NCBI RefSeq assembly: GCF_001590605.1
Contig: NZ_CP014504.1
Coordinates: forward strand, 682,001-746,000
Reading direction: 5' to 3'
DNA length: 64,000 nt
DNA from: Pedobacter cryoconitis
Lineage (GTDB): Bacteria > Bacteroidota > Bacteroidia > Sphingobacteriales > Sphingobacteriaceae
In this document: positions 8,999-18,052 of the stretch, one piece after another
Layout: each line of letters opens with the position of its first letter
Numbering within the stretch: the first letter of the stretch is position 1
The notes under the pieces: generated by a model
Seen by the model: only the letters and a program-made list of their open reading frames with translations
Told to the model about the DNA's origin: nothing
The model's database searches: none
Translations under genes and position numbers: made by a program

Positions 8999-9661
8999 TT
9001 ATGTTTTTCCTCCGTTAATCATGTCTGATACTATCCCTTTGCTTTCTTTCCGTTCTGCCAGCAGTACACCAACGATATGTACCAAGATAAAGATCAGGAT
9101 TAAATACATACAAAAACCATGAAATCCTTTAATGCTGTGACTTAGATTTTGACTGATGCCTAATTCCTGATCAAATGTCATAGATAAGCCTGTTAAAACC
9201 ATGAGGACAAGTAATGAATAGAAAATGAGGTACAAGCATTTAACCGTAAACTCGTGTAAGGCTGCATGAGATTCCTTACTATGTTTACGATAAGCCTGGT
9301 AAGCACTTTTTAAGTTACCGAAAAAGCCTTGCCTTGTAGACGGAGAAAATACAGAGAGCAGCCGGAACAAGAATAATGCTGCAAGTGTATAACCAAAGTA
9401 AATATGGATACTCCAAATCTGATCTTCCATACCATGTGCTATATCTTTGGCTTGTTGAGCGGTTATTGACGTATCAGATTGCTGTAGTATAAATTTGGTA
9501 TTACTTTTTACATCGAATAAAGTTGAGTTTAACAGCACTGTGAGTAGCGATCCGGTAATGACCAGCAGATTTAGCCAATGCCACAGCCTGACAGATTTGC
9601 TGTGCTTTTTCAATTTAGCAAGATGATCAATGTCGTTTCTTAATGGTTCAATGATAGCCAT
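8999..9661 (-). CDS. Cytochrome b561-type membrane protein
   Basis: Four hydrophobic helices with candidate heme-ligand histidines mark a di-heme b-type cytochrome of the cytochrome b561/Ni-Fe hydrogenase cyt b group: SVRLWHWLNLLVITGS (helix 1), WSIHIYFGYTLAALFLF (helix 2), YLIFYSLLVLMVLTGL (helix 3), and GFHGFCMYLILIFILVHIVGVLL (helix 4). Such proteins pass electrons between the quinone pool and periplasmic partners. About 50 residues between helices 1 and 2 probably face the periplasm. It sits downstream of ApbE, DUF4266 and DUF3570 and directly before the VIT gene, suggesting it is the membrane electron entry of that redox system. Confidence 0.85.
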   Translation of the reverse strand: MAIIEPLRNDIDHLAKLKKHSKSVRLWHWLNLLVITGSLLTVLLNSTLFDVKSNTKFILQQSDTSITAQQAKDIAHGMEDQIWSIHIYFGYTLAALFLFRLLSVFSPSTRQGFFGNLKSAYQAYRKHSKESHAALHEFTVKCLYLIFYSLLVLMVLTGLSMTFDQELGISQNLSHSIKGFHGFCMYLILIFILVHIVGVLLAERKESKGIVSDMINGGKT

Positions 9662-9713
9662 GTTGATTGCGTTTTAATGCATCTGGATTTTATGTTCCAG
9701 ATGCATTGTGTTT

Positions 9714-10931
9714 TTATTTTACTTTTAAATTTAAAGTAATGATGTTGGAAACCAATCCTGTAGATCTGCTATAGTGTCCGTATCTCAGTTCTAGCATATT
9801 CAGATGTTGCCAGCCAAATACACCGTGCGGAGGTGCAAGCCGGATTCCCGCCCCATAAAAATCACTGTTCAGGGTTGACAGGTCATAATCACTGGTAAAA
9901 TAGGTAGCAGAAGTATCATGTTGCCCATAGGGTGCAAAATATCGGGTTCCTGTTTGCTTGTTATAGCGGTAAAATGGACTTAAGGAGATAAATGAGGTGA
10001 GTTTCACCGGAACTTCTATTTCTGCGGTATGTGCTCTGATGCCCCAGTTATCCATAAAATAACGGTAATAAGTCCGTATAATCACCTGGTCAGTGGCAAA
10101 GTAGTTTAACCTTGCGGCAATAGGTAATTTATATCTTTTATCAGGTAGCGTTTCTGCTCTTAAAGAACCATCTGTAAAATAATCACGTTGGTATTTGGTG
10201 GCTAGTAAACCCTTTTGATAAGCAGGTTCAATAATAATCAGTGCCTGAAGTTTTGGATTGATAACCTGTGAAATAGAGAAAGAAGTGCTGAATGAATTTC
10301 TTGGGCTAGAGCCTTCACTTCTCGGTTCACGACCGTTGCCGCTTGTTGCGGGCCTCAGTTCAATAGGCAAAATGACTTTCCATGTATCTAAAAATGCCTG
10401 TAGTTTAAAATCAAACTGAGTATTTTTATCTTTCGATAAGCGGGTCAGGTTAAACCCTGCACCTAGTGACTGATAATCATATTCCCTGGAGAAAGAACCT
10501 GTAAAACCAAAAGCATTTCCGGTTTTTTCATTGCTTTGCGTCCAGTTTAAAGATGGATAAATACGAGTATCGGCCATCGATGCTGAAGAAATCGTACTTG
10601 GATCAATCTTATCAGAAGAAGCAGAAGTATAATGATCTACACCCAGTTCAAACAAAAAGGTGTTTTTCTTGCCTGCTTTATTGAAATTGGACATTTGCAG
10701 ATCGATTGTATTAGCGAAATCTGTCAGTTTTTCAGTTCCAATGCCACCTGTAACGGCCGAATTGTTGCCGTTTTGATGATAGTACGCCGATACCAGGTTG
10801 ATCTCGTCTAGTTTAAGTTTCCTGCTTTGATAATTACTGCTGTCGGCAGGGGCAGGTTTGATTTTAATTTGTCCATGGGCACTTAAAACACCGAGGAACA
10901 GCAGCAGTACATGCAGATAAATCTTTCTCAT
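9714..10931 (-). CDS. DUF3570 protein, probable outer-membrane beta-barrel
   Basis: A cleavable signal peptide is clear (residues 1-20, ending LSAHGQ). The rest is beta-rich with alternating aromatic and polar residues, Asn/Ser/Thr-rich turns and a C-terminal strand NIITLNLKVK, as expected of an outer-membrane barrel. The motif set (INLVSAYYHQNGNNSAVTGG, FELGVDHYTSASSDKIDPS) and the neighbours match the DUF3570 family, which recurs with DUF4266, ApbE and a thioredoxin. Its biochemical role is unknown. In this operon it could be the outer-membrane part of an extracytosolic redox pathway. It starts 9 nt after the DUF4266 gene. Confidence 0.8.
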   Translation of the reverse strand: MRKIYLHVLLLFLGVLSAHGQIKIKPAPADSSNYQSRKLKLDEINLVSAYYHQNGNNSAVTGGIGTEKLTDFANTIDLQMSNFNKAGKKNTFLFELGVDHYTSASSDKIDPSTISSASMADTRIYPSLNWTQSNEKTGNAFGFTGSFSREYDYQSLGAGFNLTRLSKDKNTQFDFKLQAFLDTWKVILPIELRPATSGNGREPRSEGSSPRNSFSTSFSISQVINPKLQALIIIEPAYQKGLLATKYQRDYFTDGSLRAETLPDKRYKLPIAARLNYFATDQVIIRTYYRYFMDNWGIRAHTAEIEVPVKLTSFISLSPFYRYNKQTGTRYFAPYGQHDTSATYFTSDYDLSTLNSDFYGAGIRLAPPHGVFGWQHLNMLELRYGHYSRSTGLVSNIITLNLKVK

Positions 10932-10940
10932 GATTTTTAT

Positions 10941-11171
10941 TTAGTTACAACCACAACCACCACCGCTTTTGCCACCATTGGCACCAGAACCACCCTCACG
11001 GTATAACTGGAAACTCTGTTCAAACTTTTGCGCTGTTCGGGAGGATAAAGCCATTTCAAAATCATTGAGCTTATTTTTCTGATACGGTTTTACTGTTGCA
11101 CATGCGCTCAGCAGGCTTATTGCAAAAATGCCCGAGCCGAGTAATACTGCTATTGGAATGGACTTTCTCAT
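10941..11171 (-). CDS. DUF4266 small lipoprotein with GGGCGC tail
   Basis: The signal peptide ends in a lipobox, LLSAC (Cys at residue 24), so the mature protein is a lipid-anchored peptide of about 53 residues. A short helical middle (DFEMALSSRTAQKFEQSF) precedes a Gly-rich tail ending GGGCGCN with two cysteines. This matches DUF4266, a partner of DUF3570. The two C-terminal Cys may bind metal or undergo thiol exchange with the exported thioredoxin encoded in the same operon. The SGA within GGSGANGG loosely recalls an ApbE target site, but the usual Thr/Ser acceptor is Asn here. The gene lies 1 nt after apbE. Confidence 0.8.
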   Translation of the reverse strand: MRKSIPIAVLLGSGIFAISLLSACATVKPYQKNKLNDFEMALSSRTAQKFEQSFQLYREGGSGANGGKSGGGCGCN

Positions 11172-11172
11172 A

Positions 11173-12105
11173 TCATTGTTTTACATTAATGTTCTTCGAA
11201 GTATATAGCTGATCCTGGTCATCTATAATGATACAGGCCACATGTTTTAACTGGTTGATCAAATCAAGGCCTATCTGCACACCCATCACGATCACAGGTG
11301 TGGCGAGTGCATCGGCTAGTTCGGCGCTTGGACAAATGATGCTTACACTTTTAATTCCGCTAACCGGTAAACCCGTCTTGGGATCAATCGTATGGGAGTA
11401 TCTGCGACCATTTATAGTAGCATACTTTTCATAATCGCCAGATGTTGCAATAGCCATATTGCTAATGTTTAGCGCAGAAAAAGGGCGGCTGCTTTGATCA
11501 GGATCGGCGATGCCAATTGTCCAGGGCTTGCCAGTTGATTGGCTGCCCCAGGTAATCAGGTCACCTGCTGCATTTACTATTCCGTGTTCGATTCCTATAC
11601 GCTGCAATACTTGTTTAGCCCTGTCGGCTGCATATCCTTTTCCTATGCCACCAAACCCGATCCGCATGCCTTTTTGTTTAAGCATGACCGTAGAATTTTC
11701 AGGATCTATAATTACATGCTGGTAGTTGATCAGGCTGACCGATTGACGTGCTGTTTCAAAATCTGGCAGGGAGGTCATATTGACATCAAAGTTCCAAAGG
11801 CTTTTATCGATAGAGCCATAGCTAATGTCGAAGGCACCCTGGGTAATGTCTGATATTTTTACTGCACGCTGAATGAGCTCAATCACTTCGGGATCAACTT
11901 TAACGGGCTTTATACCTGCACATTGATTGATGAGGCTAGTCTGGCTGGTCTGTTTGAATGTACTCAGTAATTCTTCAATCCTGCTAACCTCGGCTATAGC
12001 TGCATCAATAGCTTTTTCGCCAGCAGTTTCATGACCCGCAATTACCGTAAACTCAAAACGGTTACCCATGAGTTTTAATACCCTATTGTAAGTTGCGTCT
12101 GCCAT
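11173..12105 (-). CDS. apbE: FAD:protein FMN transferase (ApbE family)
   Basis: ApbE attaches FMN from FAD to Thr/Ser of extracytosolic proteins. The sequence shows the family start MGNRFEFTV, then EELLSTFKQTSQTSLINQ, the FDISYGSIDKSLW region, GFGGIGKGYAADRA, NAAGDLITWG and the metal/flavin site HTIDPKTGLPV with SVSIICPSAELADALATPVIVMG. I chose the ATG at 12105 (MADATYNRVLKLMG), 4 nt after the thioredoxin stop; an in-frame ATG at 12168 lies inside the thioredoxin gene. No signal peptide is visible from either start, unlike many ApbE lipoproteins, so its site of action is unclear. No obvious FMN-binding domain protein is encoded nearby. Confidence 0.92.
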   Translation of the reverse strand: MADATYNRVLKLMGNRFEFTVIAGHETAGEKAIDAAIAEVSRIEELLSTFKQTSQTSLINQCAGIKPVKVDPEVIELIQRAVKISDITQGAFDISYGSIDKSLWNFDVNMTSLPDFETARQSVSLINYQHVIIDPENSTVMLKQKGMRIGFGGIGKGYAADRAKQVLQRIGIEHGIVNAAGDLITWGSQSTGKPWTIGIADPDQSSRPFSALNISNMAIATSGDYEKYATINGRRYSHTIDPKTGLPVSGIKSVSIICPSAELADALATPVIVMGVQIGLDLINQLKHVACIIIDDQDQLYTSKNINVKQ

Positions 12106-12109
12106 GTTA

Positions 12110-12547
12110 TTATTTATTAACAGATTTAGTGCTTGTGATTTCCTGAACAAATTTTTCAGGAGTTTCATTAGGATAGCCGTCCCATGATTTTAAAACTTTC
12201 CCATTTTCATCCAGCAGCAGGGTGTAAGGGAATTTACCATCAGGGTTATATTTTTCTGCCAGGGCTTCATTTAGTTTAATCTGTTCGGCAGACAACTGGT
12301 TTTTCTTTTGCCGTGGGAAATCTGCACGTACTAATACTAAATGAGCTTTAGCATAAGTTTCAAAAAAGTCTGATTCTAAGATTTCTTTTCTTAAACGGAT
12401 GCAGGGGCCGCACCAATCTGACCCAGAGAAATTAACCAGAATTTGTTGATGAGTGTTTTTAGCCTGCTGTTGTGCCTGGGTAAAATTGCTCATCCAGCTT
12501 AACGAACCAGGAAGAATTGATAATAGTATGATTAGTAATAGTTTCAT
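12110..12547 (-). CDS. Exported thioredoxin-fold protein
   Basis: An N-terminal signal peptide (residues 1-18, hydrophobic and ending PGSLSW) is followed by a thioredoxin fold with the active site SDWCGPCIRL, a typical WCGPC dithiol motif, then ILESDFFETYAKAHLVLVRADFP and the cis-Pro segment FPYTLLLDENGKVL. This resembles the thioredoxin_7/DUF255-like periplasmic proteins. It is probably a periplasmic thiol reductase or isomerase. It leads the apbE-DUF4266-DUF3570-cytochrome genes, and a plausible target is the cysteine tail of the DUF4266 lipoprotein. It lies 73 nt after the histidine kinase gene. Confidence 0.87.
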   Translation of the reverse strand: MKLLLIILLSILPGSLSWMSNFTQAQQQAKNTHQQILVNFSGSDWCGPCIRLRKEILESDFFETYAKAHLVLVRADFPRQKKNQLSAEQIKLNEALAEKYNPDGKFPYTLLLDENGKVLKSWDGYPNETPEKFVQEITSTKSVNK

Positions 12548-12620
12548 CTGTCTGTCCTTAATGTTAAGCTAATATCAAGGCGAATTCTGAAGACATTATG
12601 AAGTTGTCTGTTAAAAAATT

Positions 12621-13910
12621 TTAAAGCGTTATTAACTGACTTTTATCCCCGAAGCTTTTAAAATTGATAATGAATTGGTGACATTCCTGATTATAATTGT
12701 AACTCAATTCATAGTTTTGTTTTAAACAGACCTGTTTCAGAATGGCCAGGCCCAGACCTGTACCGTCTGAAGCATTGTCTTTATAGAATCTTTCAAAAAT
12801 CTTTTGAGAATGAAGCGCGGTAGGTAAGCCAGTGTTTGAAAATATAAGGCTATCATTTTTTATGGTAATCATCATTGAGCCACCATCGTTATTGTGTCTT
12901 ATCGCATTGCTGAAAAGATTATTGATTAATATCTCTATTAAAGAACGGTTTGCAAAGACAGAGAATGCGCTGATCCTTGTTTCTACCTGTAGCTCTCTTC
13001 TTTGAATGAGCTCCTGGAAATAGCCGATTTTCTCCTCAATTAGTGCTTTAATGTCGATTTCTTCTTTGTCCTGAAGCTGATCATTGTCAATTTTGACTAA
13101 CAGCAGGAGTGATTGATTTAACTTCGTCAATTTTGAGGTAGCCTTATACAGATCGGCCAGAATTTCACTCTCTTCTTTACCGAGTGTATTAAATTGCAGC
13201 ATAGTGTCAAGTTTGGAATTGATCACTGCAAGGGGTGTCATCATTTCATGGGATGCATTTTCAGTAAACAGCTTAATCTCTTTGTAATCTGATTTTACTT
13301 TCAGCGATACTTCAAGAACGGCATTACTCAGCTCTCTGAATTCTTCAATATTGGTTTGAACCGGCTCAAATACATTCTCCTGGTTAATGTTAAATGCTTT
13401 GATGTTGATTAACAATTGGCGGAATGGCAGCCACATTCTTTGAATCAGAATTCTGTTGACCAGCCATAAAATCAATAACAAAACAATTACTGGTAATAAA
13501 ATAATCAGAATAATACTTTTGATCTGTTCCTGCCGCTCAAGTTTAGAAGCCATGATCATCACTTCGTATGGTTGTCCGTTTAAGATTAATTCTGTTTTCA
13601 GATACCTTGCTGATTCATCGTGTTTCTTTTTAGGATTGTAGAAAGTTGTATCGGCGAAATATTTACGTTGATCAGATAGCTTGTTTATTTTTTTATAGTC
13701 AACAATAACATCATCAAATCCATCCGGGGATGGGAGGATGTTTTTAACGTGCGTAAAGTCACGTACCTCGAGAAGCTCCTCGTAAAGATGATCATCAATC
13801 TGTTTATTGATATATTGTCCGAGCGTTTGATAAAAAAGAAATCCTATAACAATAAGACCTGTGAGTGTGATGATAGCCAAGATCCTGTTATAACTGCTGA
13901 ATAATTTCAT
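12621..13910 (-). CDS. Sensor histidine kinase (OmpR-partner type)
   Basis: Two membrane helices flank a periplasmic sensor of about 110 residues (first about 10-28, second IILIILLPVIVLLLILWLV near 130-150). Then come a HAMP-like linker, the dimerisation domain with phospho-acceptor His221 in NASHEMMTPL, and the ATPase domain with N-box NNLFSNAIRHN and G2-box DGTGLGLAIL. The G1 region is short (DSLIFSNTGLP). The gene overlaps the response regulator by 4 nt (ATGA), so the two form a cognate pair. The stimulus is unknown; the downstream redox genes suggest a redox, metal or oxygen signal. Confidence 0.92.
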   Translation of the reverse strand: MKLFSSYNRILAIITLTGLIVIGFLFYQTLGQYINKQIDDHLYEELLEVRDFTHVKNILPSPDGFDDVIVDYKKINKLSDQRKYFADTTFYNPKKKHDESARYLKTELILNGQPYEVMIMASKLERQEQIKSIILIILLPVIVLLLILWLVNRILIQRMWLPFRQLLINIKAFNINQENVFEPVQTNIEEFRELSNAVLEVSLKVKSDYKEIKLFTENASHEMMTPLAVINSKLDTMLQFNTLGKEESEILADLYKATSKLTKLNQSLLLLVKIDNDQLQDKEEIDIKALIEEKIGYFQELIQRRELQVETRISAFSVFANRSLIEILINNLFSNAIRHNNDGGSMMITIKNDSLIFSNTGLPTALHSQKIFERFYKDNASDGTGLGLAILKQVCLKQNYELSYNYNQECHQFIINFKSFGDKSQLITL

Positions 13911-14584
13911 GAATCAGTAAATTTGTAACCCACTCCATAAACCGAATGAAAATAGTCTTTGCATCCTGAATCTGTTAGTTTTTTTCTCACATTTTTAATG
14001 TGGGTATAAATGAAATCGAAACTATCTGCCATATCAGCATCATCGCCCCAAATGTGAATTACTGCTGCGGCTTTAGAGATTACTTTATTTTTGTTGACTA
14101 CAAAGTACAATAGGAGTTCAAATTCCTTTCTGGTCAGGTATATAGGTTTTCCGTTTACTTTCGTTTCCTTAGCAGTAGTATCAATTTCTATCTCATTGAA
14201 ATGAAGTATACTATTTCCATTGAAATGCCGGCGTCTTACTATGGATTGTACCCTGGCGTAAAGCTCAGACAAATGGAAGGGTTTGATCAGGTAATCATCA
14301 GCACCAAGACTTAATCCTTCAATTTTCTGATCTAAAGAATTGCGTGCAGAAATAATCAGTACACCGTCTGCTTTATTTATTTTTTTAAGATATTTTAATA
14401 GTTGAAGACCTTCTCCGTCAGGTAGGGTTAAGTCCAGTAAAATACAATCATAATCATAAATGGATAACTTCTGATAACCTTGTTCATAGGTAGAGGCATG
14501 ATCACAAATGTTTCCTTCAACTGTCAGATATTGATTGATACTATTTCTCAGGCCTTCTTCATCCTCAACAATTAGAAATTTCAT
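13907..14584 (-). CDS. OmpR-family response regulator
   Basis: The start at 14584 gives MKFLIVEDEEG, the canonical receiver N-terminus; an in-frame ATG at 14665 would add 27 unrelated residues. The receiver has the acidic pair in VEDEE, phospho-acceptor Asp51 (DCILLDLTLPDG), Ser/Thr switch LIISARN and Lys in LIKPF. The C-terminal winged helix shows LTRKEFELLLYFVVNKNKVIS, IHIWGDD and YTHIKNVRKKL with the final VYGVGYKF. It probably binds DNA to control the adjacent redox operon or itself. An FNR consensus box lies about 105 nt upstream. Confidence 0.93.
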   Translation of the reverse strand: MKFLIVEDEEGLRNSINQYLTVEGNICDHASTYEQGYQKLSIYDYDCILLDLTLPDGEGLQLLKYLKKINKADGVLIISARNSLDQKIEGLSLGADDYLIKPFHLSELYARVQSIVRRRHFNGNSILHFNEIEIDTTAKETKVNGKPIYLTRKEFELLLYFVVNKNKVISKAAAVIHIWGDDADMADSFDFIYTHIKNVRKKLTDSGCKDYFHSVYGVGYKFTDS

Positions 14585-14687
14585 AAATAAATATAATGTT
14601 AAAATCTGAAGACTTTCTGAAGCTGGCAGGATTAATGAGTCTGGATTAATCCATAACAAATGCATTTTTCGAGGAACTTATCTAAAA

Positions 14688-14701
14688 TTGATTTAGATCA
14701 A
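14688..14701. promoter_or_regulatory. FNR-type box before the response regulator
   Basis: TTGATTTAGATCAA is an exact match to the classical FNR consensus TTGAT-N4-ATCAA. It lies about 105 nt before the response-regulator start and 43 nt before (on the minus-strand reading) nothing else that is coding, between this gene and the terminator of the arabinose operon. It could put the kinase/regulator/redox operon under oxygen control. Confidence 0.45.
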
Positions 14702-14763
14702 AGCTGAATGGTGGAAATGAATTGAAAAATTATGGTGCAAGGGTTTACCTATCAGGATGTTGA

Positions 14764-14807
14764 TTAAACTGATAAAAGACGCTATATAATGCCTTTTATC
14801 AGTTTAA
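14764..14807 (-). terminator. Terminator of the arabinose operon
   Basis: A perfect 15-bp inverted repeat (TTAAACTGATAAAAG and its complement) encloses a 14-nt loop. It lies 12 nt after the symporter stop codon, in the right place to end the araB-araD-GH27-araA-symporter transcript. The stem is AT-rich and the U-tract is weak, so efficiency is uncertain. Confidence 0.6.
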
Positions 14808-14818
14808 ATAGAGAAAGA

Positions 14819-16504
14819 CTACCAGAACTTCACATACAATGCAGCAATAAGCAGCAGGGTAACTACGATCAGTACCATTGTAGGAGGTTCAACTTTGAAC
14901 ATGGATTTGTCCAGTTCGAAAGCTTTAGGATTTACTTTAGGTCCGGTCAAGCTGATCAGAATCATAATGGCCATGGTAAAGAAAAAGGAAAGTCCCATAC
15001 AGATATGGAAAGGAATCTCAAAGCCGCCTTTACCATTTGGATACGCGGTATAAAGCAACGTATCATTACCCAACAGGCTTGGTGCCATTTCGTTGAAGAA
15101 TACAGATAATAGAAATCCTGCCAGCACACCAACAATAGCTGCACTTCCGGTTGTTCTTTTCCAGAACATACCCAGGATAAACATCGCAAACACACCCGGA
15201 CTGATGAAGCCTGTATATTTCTGGATAAATGTAAAACCACCCGCGCCCCCAATTCCCAAAAGATCATTCCAGGTAAAGAGTATAGCGAGGATCATTCCAA
15301 CGAATACTGTTGTTCTGCCCACCAAAACCAGATTCTTTTCTTCTGTACCTTTCTTAAAGTACTTTGCATATATATCCAGCGTAAAGATTGTAGAGATACT
15401 ATTTACTTTCCCTGCAAGAGAAGCAACAATGGCTGCGGTAAGTGCAGCAACAGATAGCCCTTTAAGACCGGTAGGTAAAAAAGTAAGTATTGCTGAATAA
15501 GCTCCGTCTTTACCGCCTATTAATTGAGGCAAATGTCCGCTTTTATACAAAACATAAGCTGCGATACCTGGCAACATTACGATGAGTGGCATCATCAGCT
15601 TCAAAATGCCGGCAAAAAGAATACCTGTTCTTGCCGTTTTAATGTCCGCACCCAATGCACGCTGGGTAATATACTGATTGCATCCCCAGTAGTTCAGGTT
15701 AATGATCCAGATACCCGCAACATAAGAAGCCAGTCCGGGGAAAGTCAGGTATTTACTAATTTCATTTTGTGTAGATGCAGCAGTAGGTTTTGGGATAATC
15801 ATTTTGAAGTGCTCAGGAGCCTGCTCCATCAAAACATTGAAACCAGCAATGGCATTAGGGCCAACACCGAATTTCTCGCCAACAACAGTTAAAGCAATGT
15901 AAGTGGTCACCAACCCTCCAAAGATCAATACAGCTACCTGAATAACATCAGTATAGGCCACTACTTTCATACCTCCAAGGGAAATGATCAGTGCAAATAC
16001 AGCGAGCCCGATCATAATCACATGGAGATAATCTCCGCCTGTGAGGCCGTTGATGGCTACTGCGCCCAGGTAAAGTATAGAAGTCAGATTCACGAATACG
16101 TATAAGAATAACCAGAATACAGCCATGATCAGGGCAACAGATTCATTATACCTGGTCTTTAGAAACTGTGGCATGGTATAAATCTTATTCTTGAGGTAGA
16201 CTGGAATGAACCACACGGCAACTATGATCAGTGCAATGGCTGCAATCCATTCGTAGGCCGCAACAGCTATTCCAAGAAAGAAACCTTCACCACTCATGCC
16301 AATAAATTGTTCGGCAGAAATGTTTGAGGCAATCAGCGAAGCACCAATGGCCCACCAGGTTAATGTTCCTTCAGCCAGAAAAAATGCTTTGGCGTCATGC
16401 TCATTTTTTTCGCGCTTCCGGTAAATGTAATACCCATAGCCAGAAACGACTAAAAAGTAGATGATAAAAACTACATAATCTGTAGTGACTAAGTTGTTGT
16501 TCAT
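14819..16504 (-). CDS. Sodium/sugar symporter (SSS family), probably for arabinose
   Basis: The 561 residues contain about 14 hydrophobic helices and the SSS signature region: WAIGASLIASNISAEQFIGMSGEGFFLG early on, then YLGAVAINGLTGGDYLHVI, and the Na+/substrate core with GGMKVVAYTDVIQVAVLIFGG. Relatives are the SglT-like Na+/glucose-galactose symporters. It sits in the inner membrane. It is the last gene of the operon starting at araB, 36 nt after araA, and the operon context points to L-arabinose (or a related pentose/galactose) as substrate. Specificity is inferred from position only. Confidence 0.92.
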   Translation of the reverse strand: MNNNLVTTDYVVFIIYFLVVSGYGYYIYRKREKNEHDAKAFFLAEGTLTWWAIGASLIASNISAEQFIGMSGEGFFLGIAVAAYEWIAAIALIIVAVWFIPVYLKNKIYTMPQFLKTRYNESVALIMAVFWLFLYVFVNLTSILYLGAVAINGLTGGDYLHVIMIGLAVFALIISLGGMKVVAYTDVIQVAVLIFGGLVTTYIALTVVGEKFGVGPNAIAGFNVLMEQAPEHFKMIIPKPTAASTQNEISKYLTFPGLASYVAGIWIINLNYWGCNQYITQRALGADIKTARTGILFAGILKLMMPLIVMLPGIAAYVLYKSGHLPQLIGGKDGAYSAILTFLPTGLKGLSVAALTAAIVASLAGKVNSISTIFTLDIYAKYFKKGTEEKNLVLVGRTTVFVGMILAILFTWNDLLGIGGAGGFTFIQKYTGFISPGVFAMFILGMFWKRTTGSAAIVGVLAGFLLSVFFNEMAPSLLGNDTLLYTAYPNGKGGFEIPFHICMGLSFFFTMAIMILISLTGPKVNPKAFELDKSMFKVEPPTMVLIVVTLLLIAALYVKFW

Positions 16505-16540
16505 AGTAGGCTATTTGGTTAGTTTGAACAGGTTGCTGGT

Positions 16541-18031
16541 TTATTTATAAAAGATTTCATTCCATTGAAGCTCATTTCTGAACTGGTTGATTTTCGTATC
16601 AGCCCCAATGTTTATATATTCTATGCCTGCAATGTTGGCAAAATCCAGTAGGTGTGCAGTGGTCAGGTTCTGACTGTAAGCAGTGTGGTGTGCACCTCCT
16701 GCATAGATCCAGGCTGCACAAGCTGTTTTCATATCAGGAAGAGGTTTCCATAAAACTTTTGCTACTGGTAGTTTTGGTAATTCATGTGCTGGCTCCACGG
16801 CTTCTACTTCATTTACAAGTAAGCGAAAGCGATTGCCCATATCTATAATAGAAGCATTGAGTGCATTTCCACCTGCCACGCTAAAGATCAGTCGTGCGGG
16901 ATCAGCTTTACCGCCAATGCCAAGTGGGTGAACTTCCAGTCTTGGTTTTTCATTGGCCAGGGAGGCATCAACTTCCAGCATGTGTGAGCCCAGTACCATA
17001 GAATTAGCAGGATCGAAATGATAGGTATAATCCTCCATAAAGGCGTTTGCCCCAGGTAATCCGGCTCCCATTACTTTACAGGCGCGTACCAAAGCTGCTG
17101 TTTTCCAGTCGCCTTCTCCGGCAAATCCGTATCCTGCTGCCATTAATCGCTGTGCGGCAATACCTGGCAGTTGGATCATGCCATGTAAATCTTCGAAGGT
17201 ATCGCTGAAACCTTTAAAATTACCATCTTCAAGGAATTTTTTAAGACCAAGTTCTATTTTTGCAGCTTCATAAACGGAAGTATGCCTGTCTCCGCCACGG
17301 AGCAGGTCAGTAGTCATCTGGTAAGTTGCTTCATACAGCGTCAGGAGTTCCTGAATGGATTCCTCAGGAATACTGTTAATCACTGCCACCAGGTCACCTA
17401 TACCATAAGTATTGACTTGAAAACCAAACTTAAGTTCTGCTTCTACCTTATCACCATCAGTAACCGCTACATAACGCATGTTATCGCCAAAGCGCGCAAA
17501 TTTGGCACCTTGCCAATCATGCCAGCCAGCAGCAGCCCGTGTCCAGGTATCGATTTCTTTCAACACTTCCGGATCCTGCCAGTGTCCTACCACCACTTTT
17601 CTGTCTTTACGCATCCGTGTGACCATAAACCCAAATTCACGATCACCATGGGCACTCTGGTTAAGGTTCATGAAATCCATGTCAATGGTACTCCATGGAA
17701 TATCACGGTTAAATTGCGTATGCAGATGTAATAGTGGTTTCTGAAGAATATTCAATCCTCTTATCCACATTTTTGCAGGAGAGAAAGTATGCATCCAGGT
17801 GATCACGCCAATACAATTTGCTGTGATGTTGGCCTGTTGCAGGGTTTCAAATATCTCTTCAGGTGTTTTTACTATAGGTTTATAAACTACTTTAACGGGA
17901 ATCTGCGGGTCTGAGTCAAGCGATCCGGCCACCTGCTGTGCATGTTCTGCTACTTGTTTTAAGGTCTCTTCTCCGTATAAATTCTGGCTGCCAGTGATGA
18001 ACCAGACCTCTAACTCTTTTAAATTTATCAT
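16541..18031 (-). CDS. araA: L-arabinose isomerase
   Basis: AraA converts L-arabinose to L-ribulose in the cytoplasm using Mn2+. Typical family segments are present: [17 protein letters not shown] at the start, [18 protein letters not shown], then the metal/active-site residues in [21 protein letters not shown] and LGSHMLEV, and HHTAYS near the C-terminus. At 496 residues it is full length. It follows the GH27 gene by 21 nt and precedes the symporter. Control is likely through the AraR-type operator before araB at the head of this operon. Confidence 0.97.
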   Translation of the reverse strand: MINLKELEVWFITGSQNLYGEETLKQVAEHAQQVAGSLDSDPQIPVKVVYKPIVKTPEEIFETLQQANITANCIGVITWMHTFSPAKMWIRGLNILQKPLLHLHTQFNRDIPWSTIDMDFMNLNQSAHGDREFGFMVTRMRKDRKVVVGHWQDPEVLKEIDTWTRAAAGWHDWQGAKFARFGDNMRYVAVTDGDKVEAELKFGFQVNTYGIGDLVAVINSIPEESIQELLTLYEATYQMTTDLLRGGDRHTSVYEAAKIELGLKKFLEDGNFKGFSDTFEDLHGMIQLPGIAAQRLMAAGYGFAGEGDWKTAALVRACKVMGAGLPGANAFMEDYTYHFDPANSMVLGSHMLEVDASLANEKPRLEVHPLGIGGKADPARLIFSVAGGNALNASIIDMGNRFRLLVNEVEAVEPAHELPKLPVAKVLWKPLPDMKTACAAWIYAGGAHHTAYSQNLTTAHLLDFANIAGIEYINIGADTKINQFRNELQWNEIFYK

Positions 18032-18052
18032 ATTTTTTTATGTTGTCTTTGT

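Noticed and set aside
10941..11171. ApbE flavinylation motif in DUF4266 (SGAN)
   Set aside because: The acceptor position is Asn, not Thr/Ser, so the match is too weak to call; a looser SAT match in DUF3570 is equally uncertain.
15093..15500. 135-codon plus-strand frame opposite the symporter gene
   Set aside because: Antisense shadow of a membrane-protein gene; hydrophobicity mirrors the helices of the real gene.
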